DNA of 64,000 nucleotides, taken from NCBI RefSeq assembly GCF_963169125.1, contig NC_084794.1:153088858-153152857 (forward strand), read 5' to 3'. Below are positions 1 to 12,955 of the stretch, piece after piece. Below the pieces are notes generated by a model that did no database searches, was not told where the DNA came from, and was given only the letters and a program-made list of their open reading frames with translations. How positions within the stretch are numbered: the stretch's first letter is position 1; each line of letters begins with the position of its first letter. The translations under genes and the position numbers were made by a program. This stretch comes from Humulus lupulus. Its lineage: Eukaryota > Streptophyta > Magnoliopsida > Rosales > Cannabaceae.

Positions 1-3000
1 TGCTCAGCAAGCATAAATAGTTTATCACTTAATTATTACTTCATCATTTCTTTTAACCACATATTTGTCATTCAAAAACTTTATTACAAAAATTTAATTT
101 ACTAAAATAATTCATTAGCTTTTAATTTCTCATAAAATAATAATCTCATTTATTATTAAATAACATTTAAAAGAATGTGAAAAACTGTATAATTATAAAT
201 GAGAAAATACATATTTAAAGTGTGGGGAAATCACATTTAACATATATAAGATCTAAGACTTAATTCATTTTGAGCATATGTTTTACTTATCTTATTTAAA
301 AGACATCTTCTCTTAATTAACCAAAAATTCCAACAAGCATTTTATTTAATTAAAACCATATTTTCTTTCGCAAAATAAATAAAAAAACTGCATGTTCTTA
401 TTTTTAATCAAAGCCTATTATCATGTGAAATAAAATTCCTCTTGCTTATGTAAAATCAAAACATCATTTTGGGGCTTCTCTTGTGCATTTTAAAATCATT
501 TAATATCATCACTACCAAATAAATAAATCAATAAACAGCAAGCATAGATTTATCAAAATTTCACATTTAATCATGCTAGCACATAACCTAACATGTTTCT
601 ACACTTGAGCAATTCAAGAATACATTTAATCATGCAAAACCATCATCAATATCAAAACAAACTTACTTTATAATGCATGCTCATGTTGAAATCCTATACA
701 ACCTAATAACATGAAATATCACAATTAACAATATGCTCATTAACCCAAAATAGTAGAGTAAAGTTAAGAAAATCAAACAAAGTTCATAACCCTTCTATTA
801 AAGCACTATCTCTCGTTGTTTCCAAACCCAAAACAAAACCTAGCATGCTCCTATGATCACCAATGACAACATGTAATTCAATAAAAAATAAATAAACCAA
901 CATGCAAAAGGGACCCCTAGGCCGAAACCCTATACTCATGGTCAAACAACTCAAATCTTTTTGCATGCTTACAAGAATATAAAAGAAAACTACATAAACC
1001 CTAAAACATACACTTAGGCCAAAACATACATCAATCTCATTCTTGTTTCCATTTTTCAATTAAAACCCAACATGCCTCTATTCAAAATATCTTACCAATA
1101 CATGTATTCTTCATAGCAACATCAATAAATAATACCATAAGCCACAACAACACAATAAAACAACAATCCATCATTCATAGACAATGTCCTCATGAAAATA
1201 AAACAACAAGAACCAAAATGACAAAAACAACCACCATCAGATAAAGTTTCCCATTACCTCTCTTACTAGCACTCAAGGACCCAAAACAATGGCCACCCGC
1301 TTTTATCAAACCCCTAGGATTTTCGAATACACCACAAAAAAGACAAAAACAACATGCTCTTATATATTCAAGAAGAAGAAGTAGAAACTAACAAAATCAC
1401 CATGAATCAAGTACTTACCTTAGGGATTTCGAACCCAAATCCCCTTCTTCTTCCTTCTTCTTTTCCTCTTCTCCTAGCCTCACGGACCCTTCTCTCCTCC
1501 TTCTCTCTCCAGGTTTCGGCAGCCACCACAAATGAGCCTCCAAACCTCACTTGTTTCCCCTTATTAACCTAGATGAACCCCTTGCCCAAAATTAAGCCTC
1601 ATTCTTCCCTTAATTCCCTCTCCCCCAATCCATGTGATTGTCATCTATGGCCTAATTGATTTGTGTACAAAATGGAAACTCTCCCTATGCACTCACATTA
1701 TCCTTGACTGAACCCATCACCCTCTCTCTTTCTATACTTGGCCAAAGAAGGCTTTTCACACTCCATTATTCAAATTTTAACTTTCTCAAAATTGCTACAA
1801 ATCATTACCATTTAATTTTTTTTTCATTTCTTCTTTTAATTAAATAAATAAACAAATAAATAAAATGGGAAAACACATGGTAATCTATTGCATGCTCACT
1901 ATGTATACCATGCACATGCACACACATAAGTGCTCAAGTGCATCTCTACTAACCATGCACTTTGGTGCACACAACCAATACTCATAAACTTGCAAATTAA
2001 AATAATTAAATAAAATAATTAACAAATTAAATTCACATAATTTCTGCCAGCAATTCAAACAATTAAAAATAAATTTCTAGCACTTAACAATTAATAATAA
2101 TTTAAATCACGCAATTTAATGAAATAAAATAAATTAGTGCGTTGCATACTGAAGCTAAACTTGACAAAACCCAGCTTTTAGCTTTTTCTAAAAATACCTT
2201 AATGAAAAAACTTTGCAATGAACTTGTTTATTATATATTACTCAAAATAAAAATATTTAAAATAAATTAATATTATAAGAAAATAAATAATATTTCATTC
2301 TTAAATATTTTTTTTAATCAAAAAATATTTTTATAATTTATATTTATTAGATATAATTTATTTTAGTAAATTTAAATTTATAAACCACTTTAGTATAGAG
2401 CTTAGTATATACCATTACATTATTTTTGTATCTCATAGTATTTTTAAATTATAATTTATCAAAAATATAGTTATAGCAAACTGACCCTTATTGCATAGCC
2501 TTTTAAGAAAATAGCATTTCACTTTTCTAAAATCTATACTAAACTGGTCTTGTCATTTTAGATATTAAAAAATAATGATAATTTAAAGAATAATAAAAAT
2601 TAAATAAACATGAAAATCAATCCGTCCTTGGTCTTTGGCGGCAGGTTGTTCACTTTCTTTATAAATTGACATCGTAATCATGAATATAATGAACATACAC
2701 ATATTAATTATAATTAGGTTAAGTGGTTCACACTTGTAAATTGCTGATAGAAATGTTAATTGGTATGCCAATACATATTATATAATATAACAACTAACTA
2801 ATTATCTAACTCCTAATATAATTAAAATCATATTAATTTCCTTTATTGCTAGCTTATTATTAGATGGATAGAGACAGAAAGTGAAACAGTTATCCATACA
2901 AAAACAAATATATACAGGAAACAACCATTCAAGGAAAATGAGGTGTGAGCTTTGAATTCAAAGGTTCTCTTTCATGTTTGTATAGCCTACTGCTTACATA

Positions 3001-3851
3001 GTGTGAATATGTGAAAAAACCATATGGCAACTTTTACGGACCACTTAAATTTTTTGTATTAACTATCTTACTTCAAATGTCTTTCATTCACACTCTTTTT
3101 AGAGTCATCTTTTTTGTCATTCTTCATCACTACTACTGATATTCGTCGTGTCAACCATAGCAATTTTTTCTCAAGATTCTAATTTCATTTTGTAAAAAGA
3201 ATTAAAAAACCCCATATCTCAACTTGTGAATGTTATATCTTTATATATAATAAGTGTTTATGTAATGTAGCGGAAATTAAAATAACTTTTTTGTATTTTA
3301 TCATTAAAGTTTACGGGAAAACAATAAAAAATGTTAAAACAATTCTTTTTCCCAAAACTAATCATTTTGTAGAGTCTTTCTAATTCAAGACTCAAACATA
3401 AAAAATTAGAAAATAATAATAATTATTATTTAATATTAAATGTACAGTTACAAATTTATTTTACACTCTATACATTGATTTACATATAAATATAATTATG
3501 AATTGTTATTTTATCAATATCTGAAATTCGTCACTAAAATTTCACTTTATATATTTATAAAATAAAAAATGCGTATTGGCCATGTCCAATAAAATGTGTG
3601 TTATAAAATATTTTATATTGTAATTTTCATATAAAGTAACATCTTTTTTGTTGAACTATTCGAGCAGTAGCACTTACATCTAATATAAATACTACTTGCT
3701 GACATAATATAATTATTAAAATTAAAATACTAGACTTCAGAGTCATTACTGGTATTGAATTATGAAATTAATTCAGATATAATGAAAACATTAATTCCTA
3801 TTCTTAACATTAGTAGTTAGTACTGTGTAAAATATTGTTTAGGGGTTTCTC
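1..3851. other. AT-rich intergenic DNA, no supported gene
   Basis: This stretch is AT-rich with short, unrecognisable reading frames. About 1250-1700 on the minus strand resembles the middle of a plant gypsy LTR: a purine-rich leader, then a GGTAAG-like splice donor context. I cannot find LTR ends, a primer site or coding sequence, so I leave it unclassified. From about 2150 to 3850 I see only simple AT-rich sequence. Confidence 0.5.
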
Positions 3852-4236
3852 CTGTACTCTCTTTGGAAAAGGGAGTATCGGTATACCTCATCGTATTTTC
3901 ATAACCTAGATAGATATAATTTCAATATTTTATGATTGTATATATTGTCATTATAGTAGACATCCCACCAGCTTTTGAAAATTTTTGAATAATTATAGTG
4001 CCGAAAATATATTTCAAATATTTGATTGCACTCGTGCCTGTTTCTTATACGTGTGTGTATACATAATATTTCAACTCTAATTTTGACATTATAAATTATT
4101 TTAAATTTCTTAAAAACTGATGAGATATCTACTCTAACTACAATAGACACATATATATAAAAATTAGAATTATAACTATCTATGTGCCACAAATACGAAC
4201 AAATATATTGGTACTCCCTTTTTCACGAGGAGTACT
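3852..4236. mobile_element. MITE-like inverted-repeat element
   Basis: The two ends are imperfect inverted repeats about 45 bp long. The left end reads GTACTCTCTTTGGAAAAGGG and the right end, reverse-complemented, reads GTACTCCTCGTGAAAAAGGG. In both, GAGTAC/T and a TATA-like stretch follow. The interior of about 300 bp is AT-rich without a gene. I could not fix a target-site duplication, so the superfamily is unknown and the boundaries may be off by several bases. Confidence 0.45.
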
Positions 4237-4393
4237 GAATAATTACTCTATTAATATTTTATATTATATATTATTATAAATTTAAAAATATTATTGTATT
4301 TATACAAATTGAATATTTTATGAAACTTACCTAATTAAGAAAATTATGCAATAAAATCTATGCACATGCTATTTTTCACTAGTATTAATAATT

Positions 4394-5323
4394 GAATAAA
4401 TAATATTTTTGTCCCTTGAACTATGCATGTTACTGAAATATGTGACTTCTGTTAGATTTTGTCATATGTGGCTAACAGATTGATGATGTAGCATTTTGTT
4501 TGTTGATATGACAGTGCCATGTGTGAAATAATTATTAATTTTGCATCTCAAACTTTGACCACTACCAAATAATACATTTTTATAAAAAAAAAAAAAAAAT
4601 CTATTTTTTTCTTAAAAATAATAATTAAATCCTTAAAATATTAAAATTTTAATCATCAACAAATAACTCTTTTTTAATTTTTCCTTTACAATGTTAATTA
4701 AAATTATTTTAGAATGAACATTTAAAATAAATATTAAAACAATAAAAAACTTTTAATTAAGGAGGACGAAGGACTTAAATAAATAAATAAAAATTTTAAT
4801 TTAAGAGGAGTTAAATGGGAAAAACTTTATTTTAGGATTTATTTGTAATTTTTATTCTAAGACATATTTATTTTATATTGTAAAAGAAAAGAAAAGTAAA
4901 AAAAAAAACTATTTGTTATTAATTAGATATTTAATTTATGAGTATTTGAAATTTTATTAAATTAATTTGAAAATTTTAGTATTGTTTATTTTTTTTAATC
5001 TTTTAAAATGAATTTTTTTAAAATTTTTATGGATTTAATTATTATTTTTAAAAAGAAAAATTTTAAATTAATTTTAATAAAAAATGCACAATTTAGTAGT
5101 GGTCAAAGTTGGGGGGTGAATTGTTAATTATTCTTCACATGGCACTGCCACATCAACAAACAAAATACTACATCATCAATTCGCTAGTTACTTGGGATGA
5201 AATTTAACAAAAATCTCATATTTCAGTAACGTGCATAGTTCAGGAGAATTTTTAACATCGCGAATCATTCAGGCATACGATCACATAGTGGTAATAGTTT
5301 GATGGCAAAAATACTATTTATTC
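4394..5323. mobile_element. Mutator-like non-autonomous element (MULE-MITE)
   Basis: The ends are inverted: GAATAAATAATATTTTTG at the left and GAATAAATAGTATTTTTG on the complementary strand at the right. The homology continues inward for about 170 bp, through a shared GAACTATGCA and a conserved TTTGTTTGTTGAT block. The right arm holds about 60 bp extra near its end. The flanks carry a 9-bp duplication with one mismatch (TTAATAATT at 4385-4393, TTAATAATA at 5324-5332), which is the length typical of Mutator-like elements. The 500-bp core is AT-rich and codes for nothing, so the element is non-autonomous. Confidence 0.7.
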
Positions 5324-5790
5324 TTAATAATAAGTATGCAAATACTTCTCGTTAGGATAATGTAAAATGATTGGTCAAATTTATTTATTTTATTTTTCTA
5401 ATTTTAATGCTTTCCTCAAGGTATTATAAATAATTAAAGTCATAAACACGTAGAATAATGTTGCATCGGGTTGAAGAGTATATAACCAATCGTCTTTCCT
5501 TTACTTTGATAATAAAAAGTCGTACTATTCTTATATATATCACATACCAGTCAGAGGGATATGTTTGAGAACCCAGTAAATGAATAACAGCTCACGACAC
5601 AATCATATAAATATAATATGTAGACTTTTCCTACATACATTTATATTTATATAAACAGACGCGTTTATGACGATCTCATAAAGATTTCCCCATCCGCATA
5701 AATTTATGAAATATTTGAGTTGTTTGTTATTATTATTTTTTTCCTGAAATGAGAATAAAATATAATTTTTGTAATTTTCAAAATATAACA
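5324..5790. other. AT-rich spacer
   Basis: This spacer lies between the MULE-like element and the next mobile element. I see no coding sequence, RNA gene or repeat structure in it. Confidence 0.5.
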
Positions 5791-5890
5791 TGTGTTTGGA
5801 TAATGGTTTTTAAAAATAATTTTTAATTTTATCTAAAAAAAATCTTAAAGAAAAAATTAATAAATATAGAAAAAATCTTTTAATAGTTTG

Positions 5891-6670
5891 TGAACATCCT
5901 AAAATTCAGCACAAGTCTTTTATTCAGCTCATGTACTGCTGGCTAGTAAAGGACTGCAATAGATGATCCATAGGTCCGTATTTTCTCCACAAAGGCAGCA
6001 CGGTTCCCTAGGTCAATAACACGAGCTGGGGAATGCAAAGCAATAAGCACGAGCTTGTAATGTTTATAAGTCATAGCATCTGTGACACGAGCTCACGATG
6101 CATTCAGCTCGGGGTACGCTAAAGGCCTAACGTATCCTTGGATCCTTAGAAACCCGGATACGTTATATAGACATGCATGGTCAGACATGGCATGTCTGCG
6201 GATCCCTGAAATCATGGACACATAATATAACCGTGCATGGTCAGGCATGGCATGTCCGATTATCCCTGAGGATCCAAGATCAGTTTTACCTAATGATCAG
6301 ACCATACCTTAGGATAAATTGTAATATTTATAATTAGTGTGGCACATGTAACACTCGGGGTTAAGTCACGTGATGACCCCAAGGCCTATCCAAGGATTTT
6401 TCTCTATAAATACTAAGGTCTTGGATAGGAAAAAGGGATGATTTTTCTATAATGCAAAAACTCTGTCAAAATTTAGAGATAAAAACAGTAATAATATAGA
6501 CTCGTGGACTAGGTGGATTTTTACCCTCAAACCACGTAAAAAAGACGAGTGTTCTTGAGAGTTCTTTTTTGGTGCTCTTGAGTATCATTTTCTTATTGCG
6601 GTTTATCATTATGCACTAATTCATCCCAGCTATTTTCATAATTCACTGTTGGCGAAAAACCGCGTCAACA
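5891..6670 (+). repeat. Tat-1 5' LTR
   Basis: It starts TGAACATCC and ends GTCAACA, and matches 17356-18132. A TATA-like CTATAAATA at 6403-6411 is the probable LTR promoter. Around 6170-6265 it contains two copies of a block built on GCATGGTCAGxCATGGCATGTC, so the LTR itself grew by internal duplication. Confidence 0.93.
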
Positions 6671-6673
6671 GTT

Positions 6674-6691
6674 TGGTGCTTTCATTCAGAG
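6674..6691 (+). promoter_or_regulatory. Tat-1 primer binding site
   Basis: The sequence TGGTGCTTTCATTCAGAG starts three bases after the LTR. It begins with TGG, complementary to a tRNA CCA end. The same site with one change occurs in Tat-2 (TGGTGCTTTCATTGAGAG). Confidence 0.75.
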
Positions 6692-6734
6692 CTGCAGATT
6701 AGTGCTTTCATCAAAATCTCATTCAAAGTTTATC

Positions 6735-8840
6735 ATGGTGGTCACTCGATCGAGGCACGACAATGAAATAAAACAGCCTGGTGGGCAGGAGGCTCACCAT
6801 ACTGCTGTTTCCGATGAGCATAGCCCTGAAATCCAACAACGATTGGGAAAACAATCGATGGCCCACGGCAACACTGGGAGTTCAGCATCATTGCCGCCGA
6901 ATCCGAATTCGGATTACTTGACTACGGTAGAACTGGAAAACATGCAGTTAAGAAGCCATTTGGCTAAAGAAAACAAGCAAATCGAGGAGGTTTAGGCTCG
7001 ACTACCCTCTCTTGCAACTGACGTTAATGTCGGAAAGAGGCAAGGTGGGTCTCATAAGTCCTGCTGAGATGGCCAATCCAAACCAAGCCGATCGGTTAGG
7101 ACCTCGACCCCAATTTTTGCGCCCATGGCACAAGATCACCAAGATGTTCAGCCTGATGGCCCTCTCAGGGGTCATCGACAAGTCAGCTGGTTGGTTAGGA
7201 CCTCGACCCCAAGTTCAGTACCACCGTCGTATGCGCCTGGAAACGCCCATGGCAACCCACGGGGAAGGTCTGGGGAAAACTCATGAAGACAACATGTTCC
7301 AGCCAACCCTCATGCGTCACGATCAGATCGCTAGACACAGAGAGTTAGAAATGGTGGAGCAGAACGACCGCGGGCTAATTTGGTTCGTCCTGACGGGACA
7401 AGAATTGCCTCGCCAGTTAGGCATCCCCCATCGCCCATAAGACATCCAAAACTGCCTTGTTCTGCACGAAATGTTCCTACTTATGGGGACAGCAGGAGAA
7501 ATCCTCCTCCCGCTGCCCCTACCAATGCCCTACAGACACGCGGCAGTCTCCCAGATCCCCATCCTCAACCACGAGCACTAAGCTTCATTAATGGGAGTTA
7601 TTGGACCAAGAAATCACCTGAGTTCGGCTCGGAGCCCTCAAGTCGATCCGCAGACTGATCTTCGAGATCGCCTAAACTCACAGAGGAGAAATTCAGCCAA
7701 AAATGGAGCCAATTACTCTCGTCAAGAGGGAGGTCCTTCTGAAGTACATGATAACGGGAATGTCCCACCAAACCAAGCTCGAACTTGGAGGGACAACAAC
7801 CCACCGAACGCGTACGGTAGGATGGGAGCTGTGGAACAGCCCCAGAATAGCCAAGGAATCAAAGACCAAACCCTCAAAAGGTTAGCCCAGATGGAGGAGC
7901 TAATGAAAAGACTCCTATCAGAAAAGGAAAAAGATGAATATGATTCAGGGGATGAGCTCGAGCTTTTTGCCCCAAACATTGTGGCAACTGCATACCCTAT
8001 GGGTTTCAGGATGCCCCATTTATCAAAATTCCATGGAGATGGAGATCCGTCCGACCACTTGGGAATGTTCAACACCCTGATGATGGCCCACAACATTGGA
8101 CCCGAACTAAGGTGCCTAATATTCCCTTCGACTCTGATCGAGGCGGCTAGGTAATGGTTCAAACAGTACAAAAAGCACTCTATCAGCTCGTGGAAGAATT
8201 TCTCTGTGGATTTCAAGAGAGCTTTCAGGGCTTCTCAGGCAGCTCGAATTAAGGCCGACTCCCTGGAAAATGTAAAACAGCAGCCCGGAGAACCTTTGAA
8301 AGTATACCTGAGTAGGTTTGCCAACGTTGTCGCGCGAGCTGGAGACGCCGACGAGAGTTCTAAACTCATGGCAATGAGGACGAGGATCCTTGTGGGAGGC
8401 GACCTATGGCAGGAGCAACAGAGAAAGGGAGTTAACACTGTGGATGAGTTCCTAAACCGAGCTCGGAGGTGGATTAATCTATAAAAGGTGTGAGCTTCTA
8501 TTGCAGGAACCAGCCAAGCCCCTGTTCAACCCGTTGAAGCGGCAACCACTGTGGCTGGTGCTACAGCTCAAACCATTGCCCAGAATAACCAAGGGGGTAG
8601 TAAAAGAAGGGGAAATGGTGAAGGCAGCCAGAACCGACCTATGCAATTTATTCTGACTTCACGGATAGTAGAGAGCGCATCTTCATGGCGAATTTTTCCC
8701 GCCTCCTGTGGAAGAATCCATAACCGTTAAAGAATCAAAGGGCGAAGAGAGATCCCTCGAAATTTTGTCGATTCCACAATGATATTGGTCATAATACTGA
8801 TGATTGCAGACAATTAAAGGACGAGATCGAGACTCTCATC
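6735..8840 (+). pseudogene. gag: Tat-1 gag (nucleocapsid/capsid) pseudogene
   Basis: Gag would form the virus-like particle and bind the RNA. The ATG at 6735 opens a short frame that stops at 6993. The capsid region runs from about 7591 to 8484 in one frame, broken by TAA at 8152-8154 just before the conserved WFKQ. The FHGDGDPSDHLGMF segment and the stretch up to FLNRARRWI are typical of Tat gag. A zinc-knuckle-like motif (C-x2-FHNDxGH-x4-C, TGT at 8766 to TGC at 8805) follows in another frame, with the usual QLKDEIE tail. The reading frame shifts several times between 7000 and 7600. It cannot make a full gag protein. Confidence 0.85.
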
Positions 8841-9229
8841 AGGGTAGGACCTTTGGCTCAGTACACCCAGAATCGAGGAACTCCCAGACAGCCCGCTGGA
8901 CAAAACATTCCATAAACTCCGGAGGCTTCGATGATATAAAATGGAGATCAGGTGAATTAAGAAAACCCTTCCCTGGATCACAGGAGGAGATATAGTAACC
9001 ATTTCTGGAGGTCCTCACCTAGCAAGCATGAGCAGAGGTGCCCAGAAGAGATGTATCGACGAGCTGAAATCCCACAACGGAGTGGAGTTCGTCTTGGAGC
9101 AATGACTATCAAAGCACCAGCGGTTAGAAAAGCAACCGATCAATTTTATGGAGGAAGACGCCAGCCATTTCCAGTTCCCACACAACGACCCTTTAGTCGT
9201 AATGGTTCAGCTCGCCAACCGAAGAGTTA

Positions 9230-9640
9230 GGAGGATACTAGTAGATAATGGAAGTTATGTGAATCTATAGTTTAGGTCCACCTTAGAAAAAATGGGGTTG
9301 TCTGTAACCGACCTAAATGCAACTTCCATGACTCTATATGGATTTTCCAATGAGGGATCAGCAGCCATCGGAACAATCAAGCTAGTGGTGACATTGGGTG
9401 AAGGTCCACGAATTGTCTCCAAACTCCTTGAGTTTGTGGTCATTGATTTTCCAATGGCCTATAATGCGATCTTGGGCTGACCTGCGTTGATGACGTTTGA
9501 AGCCATAACATCTATCCACCACCTAGCAATCAAATTCCCCTCCTATGCGGGAATATGCACTATTAAAGGTGATCATCTTGCTGCTAGGGAATGCTATAAC
9601 ATTTCCATGAAGGGAAAATCCCAACTCTGGCAGCAAACAA
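9230..9640 (+). pseudogene. Tat-1 aspartic protease pseudogene
   Basis: The retroviral-type aspartic protease would cut the Gag-Pol polyprotein. The active-site region reads LVDNGSYVNL (about 9237-9267), the Tat form of the D-S/T/N-G motif, and is followed at once by TAG at 9268-9270. The C-terminal part (9292-9480) keeps the hydrophobic VVIDFPMAYNAILG block. TGA at 9478-9480 stands where relatives have arginine (GRPAL). The linker after it (9487 onward) still reads through AARECYN, a Tat signature before RT. Confidence 0.8.
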
Positions 9641-11060
9641 TGGCCATACATGACGGAGGCGAGGAGTCCCAGGAAGTAGAAGTTGCTTCTGGAACGGAAG
9701 AACCTCAGAAAGCCAGGGACAGAGGCACCGCCCCAAGTGATGATATTGATTCGCGAATGGGCGAGGATAGATCAAAACTCCAAGCTATCGAAGAGCTCGA
9801 GGAGGTAAATATAGATCCCAAGGACACTTCGAGAGTCGTTAAGATTGGGAAAAATCTTGACGATGAGAGAAAAAGGGAGCCGATAAAATTTTTGCAAGGG
9901 AATCTAGATGTCTTCGCTTGGCCTCATGAAGACATGGTGGGAATAAGCCCGAGTGTGATCTTGCACACCCTAAACTTGGATAAAAGCATACCTGCAAAAT
10001 CCCAAAAGCAGAGACGTTTAGGAACAACTCGAGCCAAACGGAAGCAAAATATCTGATCTGGGTCACGAAACCTGTCCTAGTCCTGAAGCCAAACGGAAAG
10101 TGGCGGACCTGCATCGATTTCTCCGACCTGAACAAAGCTTGTCCTAAGGATTGCTTTCCATTTCCAAGAATTGATCAGTTGGTAGATGACACTGCGGGGC
10201 ACGAGCTCATGTCCTTCATGGATGTGTATTCTGGATATAACCAGATCGTGATGAATTCTGTAGACCAGGAAGATAATAGCTTTATGACTCCAACAAACGT
10301 ATACTGTTTTAAAGTTATGCCCTTCGGATTAAAGAACTTCAGGGCTACCTACAAACAGTTAGTTAACAAAATGTTCATTGGCCACATCGGAAAAAACATG
10401 GAAGTGTATGTTGAAGATATGCTAGTCAAATCCAAGACTGCAAACAACCATGTATCCAACCTAAATGAATGTTTTGAGATCCTGAGGAAATATAACATGA
10501 GGTTGAATCCCCAAAAGTGTGATTTTGGAGTGGTATCTAGAAATTTTATGGGATTCATAGTAAAAAAAAGAGGGATAGAGGCGAATCCAGATAAAATCAA
10601 GTCATTAGTGGAAATTCCTTTGCCCAGCTCGCGTAAAGAAGTCCAGAGCCTGACTGGAAGAGTGGCAACCCTTAATCAGTTCATTTCAAAATCCACTGAA
10701 AAATGCTTGCCATTCTATACCTTGCTCCGAGGGAATAAGAAATTTGGATGGACTGATGAGTGTGAACAGGAATTTCTCGATATAAAAATGCATTTGGTTG
10801 AACCCCCAGTATTGTCTAAGCCAGTGGTAGGGGAGCCCCTATTCCTTTATTTGGCTGTGACAAAAAATGCAGACAGTGCCGTGTTGGTCCGGGAAGAAGA
10901 CCGGGTTCAAAAACCAGTATATTGTATAAGCGAAAGACTTCTCGGAGCTGAATCATGGTATCACCTAATGGAAAAGATGGCGTTCTACCTGATATTAGCC
11001 TCCAAAAAGCTTAGGTTGTACGTCTAGTCCCATTCAATCCTTGTCATGACCGACCAACCT
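9640..11060 (+). pseudogene. Tat-1 reverse transcriptase and RNase H pseudogene
   Basis: This region would copy element RNA into DNA. Before RT, 9840-10000 encodes the connector with the FAWPHEDMVGI-like block, then a frame change occurs near 10060. RT motifs follow: KPNGKWRTCIDF, LNKACPKDCFP, SFMDVYSGYNQI and MPFGLKN. The catalytic box at 10407-10418 reads YVED instead of YVDD, so one of the metal-binding aspartates is a glutamate. The gypsy RNase H follows with LLRGNKKFGW and SAVLVREE, to a stop at 11025-11027. The conserved TDQPLRQVLQK block continues beyond the stop. Confidence 0.88.
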
Positions 11061-11099
11061 CTAAGGCAGGTATTACAAAAACTTGAAGCATCGGGACGT

Positions 11100-11660
11100 C
11101 TCTTAAAATGGGCAATCGAACTCAGCAGTTCGAAATACTGTACGTACCACGGACATCGACCAAAAGCCAGACCCTTATTGATTTCATGGCTGAATGCACT
11201 GGATTTCAAGAGGGGTTTTTGAAAGAACCAGTACAGATGTTGTGGAGAATATTCATGGACGGCTGCTCTAACGAGAACGGGTCCAGAGCTGGGATCATAT
11301 TGATCTCTCTAGAAGGGCATCGATTCCATACCGCACTACGATTCGGGTTTGAGGCATCAAACAACGAAGCCGAGTAAGAGGCATTGTTAGCCGGGCATAG
11401 AGTGGCAAAGGAATTGAAGGCCAGGGCCGTCCAGTGTTATAGCTCCTAGCTCGTGGTCAATCAAGTGTTAGGGGAATACCAAGCACAGGGTACCAATATG
11501 GTAGCTTACCTAGCCAAGGTGAAGAAAGAGCTATCAGAATTTGAGTACAGCACCGTCAAACAGATCCCTTGCGAGCAGAACATTAATGCAGACGCCTTGG
11601 CAAGGCTCGCCACCTCCAAGGAAGCTAAGACTTTGAACGTAGTACCGGTGGAATTCTCGA
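11100..11660 (+). pseudogene. Tat-1 archaeal-type RNase H (aRH) pseudogene
   Basis: Tat elements carry a second RNase H of archaeal/plant type between the first RNase H and integrase. Here the D-bearing start FMDGCSNENGS, the ILISLEGHRFH strand and the FEASNNEAE helix are clear. TAA at 11375-11377 falls where relatives have tyrosine (EYEALLAG). TAG at 11447-11449 replaces the glutamine of SDSQLVVNQV. The end keeps NINADALARLAT, with the last catalytic aspartate. Confidence 0.85.
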
Positions 11661-12955
11661 AAAGTCCAAGCGTGGCAGGAAGCGCGATGGGGGTCGAGAT
11701 GATCGACACTAGGCCGACATGGATGACGCCCATGATAGAATATCTTACAAAAGGGAAACTGCCTGAAGAAAGAAAAGATGCGAGAAGGGTACTCTATCAA
11801 GCTCCAAGATATGTAGTAGTGGATGGAACATTGTACCGACGTGGCCATTCCTTGCCTCTGCTACGGTGTGTTTTGCCAAATGAGGCTAAAACTATTCTGT
11901 AAGAGGTGCATGAAGGCTTCTGTGGAGATCATGCTGGGGGGAAAAAGCTGGCCTTAAAAATATTAAGGTAGGGTTATTTTTGGCCCACTTTAACAAAAGA
12001 TTCCATCTCCCATGTTCGAAAGTGGGACAAATGCCAACGATTAGCCACAGTCGCACGAGCTTCGCTAATCGAGCTAACAATGACCTCATCCCCGTGGCCA
12101 TTTGCAGTATGGGGAATTGATTTAATATGAGCTTTACCCACGAGAAAGGGAGGAGTTTGTATGCGGTGGTGGCCATTGATTACTTCACGAAGTGGGTAAA
12201 GGTCGAGCCTTTGGCAACCATCACCTCAAAAAGAGTCCTTGACTTTGTGATTAAGAGCATTGTGTGTTGGTTTGGGCTTCCTAAGAAGATCATGTCAGAT
12301 AATGGAACTAAGTTCGACAGTGATCTCTTCACTGAATTCTGTGAGAAGCACGACATAGTTAAAAGTTTCTCTTCGGTTGCATACCCACAGGCCAATGGGT
12401 AGGTCGAGGCCATGAATAAGACCCTCAAGGCGAGTCTTAAGAAAAGGTTAGGCGAGTCCAAGGGAATCTGGCCTGAGCAGCTCCCGCAGGTACTATGGGC
12501 ATACCGAACCTCCCACCGGACTTCCACGGGACACACCCCTTTCTCCCTAACTTTCAAAAGTGAGGTCGTCCTTCCCGTCGAAACAAAAGTAACCACGCAC
12601 AAGCTCCAAACATTCAGCTATGAGCAGAATGATGAGTTTCTCAATGCGTTTCTCGACCTAATTGATGAGAAACGAGAGGATTCACAAGTACAGCTCGCGC
12701 ATTACCAACAAAAAATCACTCGTTATTTTAATTCCAAAGTCAAAAGGTGTAGTTTTTGGTTTGGGCGACCTAATCCTTCGAAGGATATTTTTGGCAAACA
12801 AGGACCACAAAGACAGTGCTTTAGGTCTGAGTTGGGAAGGGCCCTATCATATAGTGGAAGTCATGCATGAAGGAACTTTCAAATTAGCCCAACTTAGTGG
12901 AGAAACAGTCCCACGGACCTGGAATGCCATGCACCTGAAGAAGTATTATCAATGA
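11660..12955 (+). pseudogene. Tat-1 integrase pseudogene
   Basis: Integrase would insert the cDNA. The N-terminal zinc region (HEGFCGDHAGG ... KWDKCQR) has lost the first cysteine of its CxxC (now W). The DDE core shows VVAIDYFTKW, SDNGTKFDS and AYPQANG-stop-VEAMNK. The catalytic Glu codon remains, but TAG at 12400-12402 sits where a Gln is expected just before it. TAG at 11969-11971 also replaces an expected Gln (ILRQGYFWP). There is a one-base frame change near 12125. The C-terminal WEGPYHI ... HLKKYY end at 12955 is in yet another frame. Confidence 0.88.

Noticed and set aside
784..4192. Open frames of 60-97 codons in the left flank
   Set aside because: Low-complexity, AT-driven composition, no domain, no splice or promoter context.
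10349..10600. Frames antisense to the RT of Tat-1 and Tat-2
   Set aside because: Shadows of the RT frame without their own features, unlike the real antisense gene further downstream.
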